A stretch of DNA of 64,000 nucleotides from Protonemura montana (taxonomy: Eukaryota; Arthropoda; Insecta; Plecoptera; Nemouridae), in contig OX387607.1 of the NCBI GenBank assembly GCA_947568835.1, forward strand, positions 14,585,701 to 14,649,700. The letters run 5' to 3'. A model generated the notes under the pieces. It saw nothing but the letters and a program-made list of their open reading frames with translations, had not been told where the DNA came from and made no database searches. This document shows positions 49,417 to 59,725 of the stretch, piece by piece (position 1 is the first letter of the stretch; each line of letters starts with the position of its first letter). A program made the translations under genes and the position numbers.

Positions 49417-49790
49417 TAGCGCTAATATTGAAGTGTCTTTTGGGATAAATGGCCGACAAATTACTAATTTATCAACGAAATGGAGTATGCAACTAGGTGG
49501 AGTCACCGTCTTTTTTGAGTTTTAAGAAATTGTATGGACTTATTTCTCGCAGATTACTTGTAATTGAGACTGGATTACGCTCACTTAAGCTTTATTTGTA
49601 CTCAACGATTGACATGTATCGATATTTTGAGCTGTATATATTTAGTTTTGTTAATTTTGTTGAGATGGAAATAACTGCCTCATAAGCCATCGAGTAGTAC
49701 CTACCATTAACACGTATTACCGGCTCGTTTGCTCAGTAGAAAGTTCTAGGTTAATGGAGGCCTTCTGTACCTAAAAACTCCGTGCTAGAA
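49417..49790 (+). mobile_element. Dispersed AT-rich family, copy 6
   Basis: agcgctaatattgaag, ggagtatgcaactaggtgga, aattgagactggattacgct, ctcaacgattgacatgtatc, cacgtattaccggctcgttt and gctcagtagaaagtt match copies 1 and 3 closely. Confidence 0.72.
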
Positions 49791-50897
49791 CTAATAAGGC
49801 TCTAAAGTACTAGAAAGAGACTAAAAGTGACAATTTCCTCAACTGTAATGGAAAATTCATTGTTTTTTAGAACTATTTTCAGAAGATCTAAAGAAGTTTA
49901 TATGAGTGCAATATCAATTGTAGATTTGTTTGTTTAACTAGTTCTTGAAACATATCCAATTAGCTCACTGACTAGAGTAGCATCTCATTATTTTTTAAAA
50001 AATCTCAGAATTACAGACTGGATTGAGATTTCTGTTAAAGTAACAGAAAAATTGCTACGCGTTTGATATCTGGCCAAAAGTAATTCACCTGTAATCGAAG
50101 AAAGTTGTATTTTCAGCCATGAAAATCACTTTGACACATGAAGAGAGTAGTCATCGTCATAGAGCTCGCAGTGCTTATCAGTAAGCTCTCCGAAAATATC
50201 GCGTATCGCATAATGCAGCATAGAAAACACAGCTCATCCGTCAACGTTACTCCTTCAACATACAAAAAACTATTCGAAAAGCTCCCGGCTTCACCAAAAA
50301 CACTAAAGAAAACTTCAAATATACAACGTTTTGAGCCGGCTGTCAAGAAAAAAACGCTTCGTATCTCGGCGCGTTTATAATCGAAGCATTTCTTAGAATC
50401 CGATCTTACATTTCTATCCTCGCATCGCCTTAAGCCGATACCCGATCGGATGCCGGCAATCGATTGATCCTGATCCTTTCTCGATAACCATGTGTGGAAT
50501 GGAAGGCCCAATCGTTCCGTCGTCGCGGCCTTCCATCTCCGGTTACACGGCGACCACTCTTGGCCTACAAATAAGAATGCTTCTCTCAGCTTTTCTCAGC
50601 TGGCGTTTCGTTGACGGGCCAAGGAGGAACTCAAGAACTGCTTATTGTTCTTGAGGATCTTTTTGTGTTAAACAAAGGAATGAGGCGAAGTAATATTTGT
50701 TGCTCGTTGAGATGATCATTTGCAAGGTATCACAAAACAGAGGTTGCGATTTTTTTCGTTATAATAATAATAATAAGATATATTTTATTCTGGGAACAAT
50801 ACATTACAGAATGAGCTTAAGGTTTGTTACAGAATACGTAATGAATAACATCAAGCGAGAGAAGCAACAGACAGAACGATAGCATAAAGTAATTATA

Positions 50898-51133
50898 TTT
50901 TTTTAGAAAAACTATTTGAACTGGGTTTTGAATGCTAAGTAAAGGGCTACTAAATTTCCCGACGTTTCATAACATATACTAGTTACTTCTTCAGAGGTTT
51001 GAGCAGTCCTGACATGTTACGAAACGTCGGGAAATTTAGTAGCCCTTTACTTAGCATTCAAAACCCAGTTCAAATGGTTTTTCTAAAAACTTGTGCCAAG
51101 GATAAATCAAGTAGACATGAGTCTAAAAACCAT
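50898..51133. mobile_element. Hammerhead-like fold-back copy with target-site duplication
   Basis: The inverted arms (actgggttttgaatgctaag at the left, cttagcattcaaaacccagt at the right) flank a short spacer. The element is bordered by cataaagtaattata at 50883-50897 and again at 51134-51148, a 15-bp direct repeat; the last few bases may belong to the element end, so the duplication is 11-15 bp. The 3' tail occurs once, on the right. Duplications of this size fit target-primed retrotransposition better than a cut-and-paste transposon with fixed-length duplications. Confidence 0.85.
50961..50994 (-). ncRNA. Hammerhead ribozyme-like motif with intact core
   Basis: Read on the minus strand: CTGAAGA (50994-50988), GTAAC as stem II strand, an 8-base loop, GTTAT as the other strand, GAAAC (50968-50964), GTC (50963-50961). 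This matches the hammerhead core CUGANGA - stem II - GAAA and a GUC cleavage triplet, with a five-pair stem II (one G-U). Stem III is only AC/GU with no loop, as in minimal hammerheads of Penelope-like elements, which are thought to act as dimers. Stem I can form about three pairs. Activity is not shown. Confidence 0.5.
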
Positions 51134-51507
51134 CATAAAGTAATTATACATTATTGATTCAGTATATAAATTCAAAGATAATTCAGAGTCTGTCTTCTAC
51201 ATGTCAGTGGTAATCATGTATTGAATAATGCCATATCTTGCAGAGAATTATTTTAAGTTCAGTCTTGAAGCGGGTTGTTTCTTGGGAGTGCTGCCAATGA
51301 TTGTGGGAGGTCATTAAAAGTACTCGTCCTTGATAGAGTGGGATTTTGCCATGGATTTGTTCGCCTGCTAGTGCTCGCTTTCGTTCCGAGCTGGAATGAC
51401 AAATGCCATTCAATTGATGTGAAATCGGATTTAAATTGCAAACGCTTGCAATGCGCGGGGTATTTTATTATTAAAAAAAACTACAATACCATATAGAAAA
51501 CTGAAAT

Positions 51508-51562
51508 CCTAACGGGGACACGAATCCAGGTCTCCACCTATCGTGGGTGTTGTATCAAGTTT
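51508..51562 (-). mobile_element. tRNA-like SINE fragment, same family as 45365-45420
   Basis: The minus strand reads cacccacgataggtggagac, then ctggattcgtgtccccgtta, with a mutated B box (GATTCGTGTCC). The colinear match with 45365-45420 covers about 45 bases. Confidence 0.45.
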
Positions 51563-53948
51563 TGAGTGGGAAGTAGCGTTGCTAATAATAAAATGCCATT
51601 CAATGGAGATTCGAATTTGACAATTCGAATTTATTATTTTAAATTATCCTTACAAACTTTCAGATTATTCATAAGGCTCTGGAATTTTAAACGTTGTTCA
51701 TACTGTAGGAATTTGACATTTAGAAACACATCCAAAATCTACAGCACCTTTACATTTTCACTCAACATCAAAAATTGTTTTTAGTCTCCTGTGTCTGCTC
51801 TTAATTGAATTAAATATCTCATAACACTTCTTGTTTATCTTGTGAGCGCTAGGACTGTTTTCTTTTACGCTCCTCACTTTCTCTAATCAGTCATCATCTA
51901 ATTTTTTTGTTTATGCGCAGCGTAAAGTCTTCCCGTACCCCAAGCCATGACGGCGTCACTAATTAACCACAAGAACAAACACAAAGTTTTACGCAAACCC
52001 ACGCACCATACGCACTTCTTACGTCGACAGCTATTCAAATCCAATCACAATTTACCTAATTAAAATGTTATACTGCCGCGTGCCTTTATGTTAGTATCCT
52101 CCGATAACAGTCGCAGAGAAGATGGCGGCTCTAATTGACTATGTAATAGACTGGGAACAAACATTGCCCGATGTCATTTATCAGCAATGTAGACGTCGTT
52201 GTCGTCTTGGTCTCAGCGCAGTGGCGTCGCTCTTTGTGCACCTGAAAAATGAAAAGGTGTTTAATATAAATTCCTTCGAAGACGTACTGAGGAATTAATT
52301 TGTCTGGTTTTTGTCACTCTTTCACCAGCGCCTCGTGTTCTCGGTATTTTAGTTGCAGTGTTCTTTATTATGTATTTCATCTTCTTTACGTTTATTTGAA
52401 AATGGGTAGAACCTCGCGGTTTTTTTTTTGTACTTTCGGTTGACAAAGACTCTTACAAATTGGTTTTGTATGAATTTCTCCCTGGAAATTGTATCTGTCA
52501 TTTGTCTGGATTATTTAATTAAAATTTGACTTATATTTTCGATAAAATAAAACCATTGAGGTTCTTTAGTTTAAAAAACGTAGCGTACCTATGTTTAGAG
52601 ATTTAAAATGTGTTCAGCAAATTTTTATTTAAATCGGTCTAACCGTTAGGCCGGTAAAATTGAAAATGTATTAAGAAAACCATTCAGTAATTTTTCCCCG
52701 GGTAGTCAAAATGATTCTGTGATCTGCTCGCTACGCTCACTGAGTAATGAATATAAATACCAAAGTTACTTGTGATCAGTTGCGATGGTCTCACATGCGT
52801 CTGTATAGCTACTAATAAGATGAACAAAACTAAAATCAATTGACAGAGTAATACGTTTTGAAACTTAATAAAAAGCACGCGTGAAACTTCATGTCTAGAG
52901 ATTCAGGTATTCTTTATACAAGTGTAAAATTCCTTTTCGCTTAATTGGTTTCTTTCAAAAAAAATATAATTTCAATTTAAGTATTTCAATTCATGAATAC
53001 AACATTTCACTTCTTCCATTCAGTCCTAGCCTAGACTCTTACACCCAAACGATGTAAAAAAAAAAAACTACCACACAAAAATTTCCCGAAAAAACCTTCC
53101 AATTATTTGCACCCATCTCCGTCGTCGGACTATAAAAACACCACACAATGGAATAGATTTTTCTTCAAAATGCGAACCGTACATCCTTCCTTCGTCAAAC
53201 ACCAATTAGCGTCAAGTCTGGACGCCCACGTACCTACTAACGCCACTGCCTTTCAGGTTGCGCGTCGGCTCCTTGGTCCACACTCAAAAGCAATATCCCC
53301 GACGTCGTCGTCTCATGTCTTAAGGAGGATATTTTTACCCACGGGTGTTGACCTGTTCGCCCCCATCTGCTACCAAGGACCTGATATTGGGAGCGTGGAG
53401 TTCCTCTCACTAATCATTCTAGTCTCTGAATACCCATCAGCCATCAAGCATCTCTACGCTCATCTGGGGAGGAAACAGGGTACCCTCTCATAAGCCACCC
53501 TATCTGATGACTAAAGAATCTGATGTATTTAAAAAATATTTCAGTTCTTTGGCCTGTTACATTGCAACGACATTTGAAAATTTCATCAAAATGTATTTAA
53601 ATTGTTAAAAAAAATTCAGTGTCAATATTTACCTTAAACCAAAACTTATCAATTTAAAAAAAATTCTAATGAATTATTTACACTTTTTGAAGAAAGTTTT
53701 GGTTCTTTTGCACGTAACATCGATAAGACATTAAAGAAAATTTCATCAAAATGTATTAAAGTATTAAAACCAGTGTGAAATTTACCTAAAACTATAACCT
53801 ATTAATTTAAAAAAGTTTATTTTTAATTATAATTATACAATTTTGAAGAGTAGCTAGAAAAAAACAATTTGGAAAGTTTAGTTTCTAAACACGTATCAAG
53901 ACAATAATGTATCCTTTCCTCGATTCTTAACCTAACTGAGTTGTGACC
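51563..53948. other. Non-coding stretch with one small ATG-initiated frame
   Basis: A 58-codon plus frame at 52122-52298 begins in a good initiation context (gaagATGGCGG) but is not recognised. The 128-codon frame at 53107-53493 has no domain or homology. Confidence 0.4.
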
Positions 53949-53955
53949 TACATGA

Positions 53956-54108
53956 CTGCTCTAACCCTTGAAGAAGTAACCAGTACATGTTACGAAACGT
54001 CGGGAAATTTAGTTGTTCTTTACTTAGCATTCAAAACCCAGTTCAAATAGTTTTTATTAAAACTAGTGCTAAGAATAAATCAAGCAGACATGAGTCTAAA
54101 AACCATCA
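53956..54108 (+). mobile_element. Hammerhead-like retroelement family, truncated copy with target-site duplication
   Basis: The copy starts at ctgctctaaccc and ends at aaaaaccatca, flanked by tacatga at 53949-53955 and 54109-54115. The ribozyme-like segment 53967-54001 has CTTGAAGA, GTAAC/GTTAC as a perfect five-pair stem II, GAAAC and GTC; only C3 of the core is changed to T. The 5' truncation with an intact 3' end is typical of reverse transcription from the 3' end. Confidence 0.8.
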
Positions 54109-54817
54109 TACATGAGATACATTTAACAAATACTGAGCCAGATGCCCAGAGAGAGTTGGCAGAACATTTCCCTACGCCTGTCAACCCCACCGGCGACACA
54201 CCCAGGAACAGGCAAGATGCATCAGTCCAAATGAGCCAACTCATCCATGCGAGCGATGAAATGCGATCTTTCAATTTCAATCAGCATTGATTAAAGCGAT
54301 GACACTAATGTATTAATTTCAAATTGATAATTGGAAATCGTTCGTTATTTCGACAGCCGATGAAATGAATCCAAAGTGGTGGCAGATTTCTGCTGATGCG
54401 TGTTTATAGCTAGAAATTAGAGTGATTGGAAAATGTTGCTGTGGGGCAGTGCGAATGGTTGCATTGACCGGTGCAAGTTAACCTACCTGCTGGTGGCACG
54501 TTGTTTGTAGATTCGAAAACAGGACAGAGGTGTGTCAGTAATGTGCCTGATCGGGTAAAGCTCTGGTTTAGGGTTGCTATTTTTTATGTTCAAGGCTTTA
54601 CGGTGAGAGAAGAAGGGAAAGAAAGATTAATATCTTAATTTTCTGTTCTTTAGTTGGGATATCTGCTGGGATATCTGCGGGTCGAAGTTTGTTATGCACA
54701 AGGTTATTTTAGGAGATGATTAGAGAGAGGGGATGAGATTAAGGTGGTTATTTAGATTAAATATCAATTAAATATAGTATTTTTATGAGTTATAAGTTTA
54801 TAACGTTAATCATAGAA

Positions 54818-55020
54818 GTGGAAGTGCCATGATTGCTCTGCGGGTTGCGTTTAGGAGCTTGGATTTAGAAAACAATCCAGTATAGCTTATGAAAGCGGTT
54901 AAAATGTTGTAAGCTGATTTTTTTCCAAGATGGCGTCCGAACTGACTTTTTAATTCACCATTGTGCACTAGAATCTTTTCTGTGGAAGTGCCATGATTGC
55001 TCTGGGGGCTGCGTCTAGGA
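54818..55020 (+). repeat. Paired dispersed repeat, second pair
   Basis: Copies at 54818-54856 and 54981-55020 read gtggaagtgccatgattgct, then ctgcgggttgcgtttagg / ctgggggctgcgtctagg, 163-166 bp apart. They match the pair at 43547-43760. Confidence 0.6.
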
Positions 55021-55290
55021 TTATTTCAGAAATATTTCAAGTTGTTATTTTATTATTTTCTCTGACCCGTTATAGGGTTCTAACTTTTTTCAAACGTTCT
55101 CAAATTAATGGAATGTGGCTTTGACACATCCTTCCGTCTGCGCAGTGAATTTGTTTTTTGCTTTATGGTAATTCATCGAGTTTTTTTAATCCTTTGAGGA
55201 AGCATTTAATCCCCCGTCCATGACTTTTGTATTTATTTCACTTTCGAGGTTTGCATAGTTTTTCTATTTACAAGATTTTTTGTCTTTCAG

Positions 55291-55334
55291 CCCAACAACT
55301 TCAACTCTCTCACACGCTTATGGCTACGACTTAA
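55291..55334 (+). CDS. Candidate terminal coding exon, phase 1 entry
   Basis: The acceptor ttttttgtctttcag ends at 55290. In phase 1, compatible with the candidate exon at 48165-48197 (GTG G plus CC gives VA), the frame reads AQQLQLSHTLMATT and stops at 55332-55334. The open run is only 13 full codons, so this is weak on its own. A competing terminal exon begins at 46678 behind tttctttacag, stays open in phase 1 for 17 codons, and overlaps an AATAAA at 46729-46734. Confidence 0.15.
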
Positions 55335-55814
55335 ACACGTTTTGATAAAAAGTCTTGGATAAATATTCTCCTGCCGTGACTGCACGGCCATTCTAAGTGT
55401 TCATTTGTTCTTGATCTTAAAAAATATCGTCACAATGGCTGACCAAAATGCAAAGAGACCGTGACCAAAATCTCGCGGCACCATGCGGGCTCTTGGCCTG
55501 CAGCATGATTCTGTAACTTGTTTTCAGTGGAATGAAATGGAATGAAATGAAATCTGGCAATTGTTTCGCATGTTAAAAATGGAACAAATGAAGGCTACTC
55601 ATATCATTCCATTCCATTCCACTGCACAAAAGTTATAGGATCACCCTCCTTGTAGAAAATTTGTGCTTACCGTAATTATGACAGGTATACAATTTCCACC
55701 CTGTAAAGCCCTTAATATCCAAAAGACAAAATGTGGAGACTATAAATTTGGTCACCCCTCTCATTTAGCTGTCATTTTTGTGCCCTTTTTTTAATTTTAG
55801 TAATTTGTTATTTT

Positions 55815-55985
55815 ACTTGCCAACGGCCAACCTTAGGACTGTTTTGACAAAAAAAAAAGTTTAAACTGGGTTTTGAATGCTAAGTGTAGAACAACTGAAT
55901 TGCCCAACGTTTCGGTGCTTGCACCTGTTACTTTATCAAGAGTAAAAGCAGTCCTGACAATTTTTCGATACCAAAAAAACACACT
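55815..55985 (-). mobile_element. Hammerhead-like retroelement family, minus-strand copy
   Basis: On the minus strand it runs from ggtatcgaaaaattgtcagg through cttgataaagtaac, GAAACGTT and gcattcaaaacccagttt to gtcctaaggtt. The ribozyme-like segment 55906-55940 has the stem and GAAAC but an altered CTGANGA box (TTGATAA). Confidence 0.72.
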
Positions 55986-56961
55986 TACAACAGTTAACAA
56001 GTTCAAAGACCCTGCTTCTAACTCAAATAATCAAGAGAAAGAATTCGAAAACTAAAATTTTTAGTATTTTCAAAAATATTACTCAATGATTTGCGTCTTT
56101 TACTAACTAACCAAACGTGTGTGTGGAAATTTCTTCGAGGAATGTTCCAGCAATTAGAAAATGTATGCATAAACAAAGATAAATATTTGAATTACAAATC
56201 GGAAGCTTATGATCTCTGCACCAACGCAAATATTAACTTGCGCAGTTTTATTCAACTTCCCTCTTTAAAATCACCTCTTGTCGGATGACCTTTCCTTAAC
56301 GAAACTCAATGTCTGCGTCATTCCATGCAATACAAAAACAAATATCTCACAACTTCTGCAAGTAATTTCTTTAGAACAAAACATTGTCTCATTGAATTGT
56401 GTGTCAAATACACGCACGTGAAAATGACAAGTGACTGCTACTACTTTACAAAATACTCTTTGCCAAAATATCAATTTGTTTCATCTTTGTTTTCACTTCT
56501 TCTAAAATGTGGTTTCACAAGATGTAGTTGACAGTTTATTTGTATCGCTGCAAAACTTGCAGGTATCTTATTTCATCTTTTAGCAAAACAATCTCCTCTA
56601 GAACCGTTGTCTAACTCAGTAACATCTTGCTGGGATTGCTTTTTTCTTGAGTCATGACACTCAAATGTTATTCAGTTGTAATTCAAGAAGCAGTACTAGT
56701 TTATGTTGCTTCGTAATAACATCAACAAAAATATCCGAGCAAAACTCTTCAGCAATTGAGACCTTGTTGCGAGTGTTAAACATCAACGTCTAAATGCATG
56801 GTCGAACGCGAACAAAAATCATACAGCTGCACATCCAATTGAACGAATAAAAGGAAAAATAGAAAATAGAAAATCATGAAAATAAAACATGTTATATTTT
56901 TGTTTACAGACAATACATGGTTTGATACATTTTTATATAACCGAGTGATTTTTTGTTTTTG

Positions 56962-58268
56962 AAACATCGGTTCTTTTGTGGTCTCAGAAGTTTAACAACA
57001 CTGCGCTGGTATTGGATGGGTGACCATCATACACATGACCAGTTCTGTTCGGGAGAGAGGTTGGAGGGATGAAAGTTAAGCAACACTGCGCTGGGTCAGG
57101 TATTGTATGGGTGACCATCATACACATGACCAGTTCTGTTCGGGAGAGAGGTTGGAGGGATGAAAGTTAAGCAACACTGCGCTGGGTCAGGTATTAGATG
57201 GGTGACCATCGTACACATGACCAGTTCTGTTCGGGAGAGAGGTTGGAGGGATGAAAGTTAAGCAACACTGCGCTGGGTCAGGTATTGTATGGGTGACCAT
57301 CATACACATGACCAGTTCTGTTCGGGAGAGAGGTTGGAGGGATGAAAGTTGAGCAACACTGCGCTGGGTCAGGTATTAGATGGGTGACCATCGTACACAT
57401 GACCAGTTCTGTTCGGGAGAGAGGTTGGAGGGATGAAAGTTAAGCAACAATGCGCTGGGTCAGGTATTGGATGGGTGACCATCATACCCATGACCAGTTC
57501 TGTTCGGGAGAGAGGTTGGAGGGATGAAAGTTAAGCAACGCTGCGCTGGGTCAGGTATTGGATGAGTGACCATCATACACATGACCAGTTCTGTTCGGGA
57601 GAGAGGTTGGAGGGATGAAAGTTGAGCAACACTGCGCTGGGTCAGGTATCGGATGGGTGACCATCGTACACATGACCAGTTCTGTTCGGGAGAGAGGTTG
57701 GAGGGATAAAAGTTAAGCAACACTGCGCTGGGTCAGGTATTAGATGGGTGACCATCGTACACATGACCAGTTCTGTTCGGGAGAGAGGTTGGAGGGATGA
57801 AAGTTGAGCAACACTGCGCTGGGTCAGGTATTAGATGGGTGACCATCATACACATGACCAGTTCTGTTCGGGAGAGAGGTTGGAGGGATGAAAGTTGAGC
57901 AACACTGCGCTGGGTCAGGTATCGGATGGGTGACCATCGTACACATGACCAGTTCTGTTCGGGAGAGAGGTTGGAGGGATGAAAGTTGAGCAACACTGCG
58001 CTGGGTCAGGTATTAGATGGGTGACCATCATACACATGACCAGTTCTGTTTGGGAGAGAGGTTGGAGGGATGAAAGTTGAGCAAGACTGCGCTGGGTCAG
58101 GTATTGGATGGGTGACCATCATACACATGATCAGTTCTGTTCGGGAGAGAGGTTGGAGGGATGAAAGTTAAGCAATACTGTGCTGGGTCAGGTATTGGAT
58201 GGGTGACTATCATACACATGATCAGTTTTGTTCTGGAGAGAGGTTGGAGGGATGAAAGTTGAGCAACA
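56962..58268 (+). repeat. 91-bp tandem array, 14 units of the 5S-SINE head
   Basis: It opens with catcggttct, as in 5S rRNA. The ggatgggtgacc box recurs at exactly 91-bp spacing from 57018 to 58201 (13 intervals). Each unit holds the 5S internal promoter-like part plus a linker (catacacatgaccagttctg, then ggttggagggatgaaag). Variants alternate (ttaagc/ttgagc, tattgg/tattag/tatcgg), which suggests higher-order duplication. No SINE body or tail follows the array. Minus-strand frames inside it are repeat artefacts. Confidence 0.93.
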
Positions 58269-58844
58269 CCGCACTTGTAATTCTATGCGTGCTGCGATAC
58301 ATAGAAAGTATTCCCTCTCATTAATTTGTAAGCTTAATAGGCTCCAGCTTAATCGATGGTCGATTATCATTAATTAGCCCGATACCTTTTATTTACTCTA
58401 TCTGAGTGTCGATTTATACTGAAAACGCACGCGAACGCCTCGTTTTGTAGGCAATAAAACAATCCAGTCTGCAACACGTGCTATTGCTGAGTGGGTTTTC
58501 CGATTCGATTTCAAATCACTCAAATTTTGGCCGTTAACGAGTGGTGATAAAATCGAAAATATTTTGCAGGTTTATTGTAGGTTCATTGTGCTCGATTGAT
58601 GTTTTAATTTTTGCTTTTTTTTCAAGTTGTTTGGGTCTAAAGATGATGTATGTTTTACGATGAAAGCTCTTTTGTGAAGGGTTTTTTTAGATTTAGTTTT
58701 AGATTCAAAACCAATTGATATTAATGGTATTATGGTTTATAATGATATTATAATATTGTTTATATATTGTAATATACATAATATTGTATATAATATTGTC
58801 GAAATTGGTCTTTCGACTAACTAAAAAATCGTCTCGACTTCCAA

Positions 58845-58862
58845 CCCCCCCCCCCCCCCCCC
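58845..58862. repeat. Poly-C tract
   Basis: Eighteen consecutive C between cttccaa and tttacc; length is prone to sequencing error. Confidence 0.85.
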
Positions 58863-59659
58863 TTTACCACCCCTTAACAATCTATTGTGTCGCAAGACAA
58901 TTAGAATGAAAGCGGAGTCGAAAATTCCCTCGGGAATAAATTGGAATCCTTTTTGTCCCCTAACATTGGTCAGTAAGCTTGGGAAAATGTTGACACCGAG
59001 CGTCCAATTCCAGTATTCTGCTTGCCGATATACTTGAGAACAAAATAGGTCTTTAAGTGCGGTGATTGAGAATTTTCTTCGGGACCGTACTATCGTTTCG
59101 TCTGTCCTCTCTTAAAATAATCATTCTTTTCTTCAAATCCGCCCTTTTTGTGATTGGGCGTGACACTTTTCCTGGTAGAGATTTTACTTTCCTCCGCCAG
59201 GAAGCTCTGAATCAGCAGCTAGAAGAGAGTACCTCCTCTACCAACGATTCTTTAGCGAGGAACTTATACTGACCCATTTGCTTTTCAAAGAAAGCATTTG
59301 TGCCTGGAGACAAAATTTCCCCCCAAAACTGTGCAGCACTTCTTCTCTTGCAATTTAATTTCTCAACAACGGTATTACGTCGAACCATTCTCTCATTCAG
59401 TTTTCATTTTTATATTTTTTTAACTCAATTGCAACTATTTCAAAGAATTATTGACAATCATTTAATTAATTTATCTTAATCAATCAGTTTTCAGTAGCGC
59501 CAATAGCTTTGAGAAACATACCAGTTTATTTTTCTTTTCACTCTGTCCTTGAGCTTTTGAAATTTGAGTTTCTCACTGCACGTAGGAAATTCCAGCAACC
59601 ATCTCCAGCAATCTCCCAAGCTTTGGTCAGGTCATAATCACTCACTTACAATCATTAGC

Positions 59660-59725
59660 ACCGTTAAACCAGTACCGCTGGGCCTATTGTCAAAACAGTG
59701 CGTCGTTAAACAACACAAATCATCT
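59660..59725 (+). mobile_element. 5'-truncated 5S-SINE tail
   Basis: aaaccagtaccgctgggcc followed by tgtcaaaacagtgcgtcgtt and aaacaacacaaa matches the 3' end of the SINE. Possible short flanking repeats (aatcat) are too short to define the insertion. Confidence 0.8.

Noticed and set aside
52122-52298. 58-codon ORF with good start context (gaagATGGCGG)
   Set aside because: No recognised homology, no splice support, and an ORF of this length is expected by chance; kept only as a note in the stretch entry.
53107-53493. 128-codon plus ORF
   Set aside because: No domain, signal or homology recognised and no splice or repeat context in support.
57460-57996. 87-codon minus-strand ORFs in the 91-bp array
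   Set aside because: Pure repeat translation; the period of 91 shifts the frame every unit and ends the ORFs.
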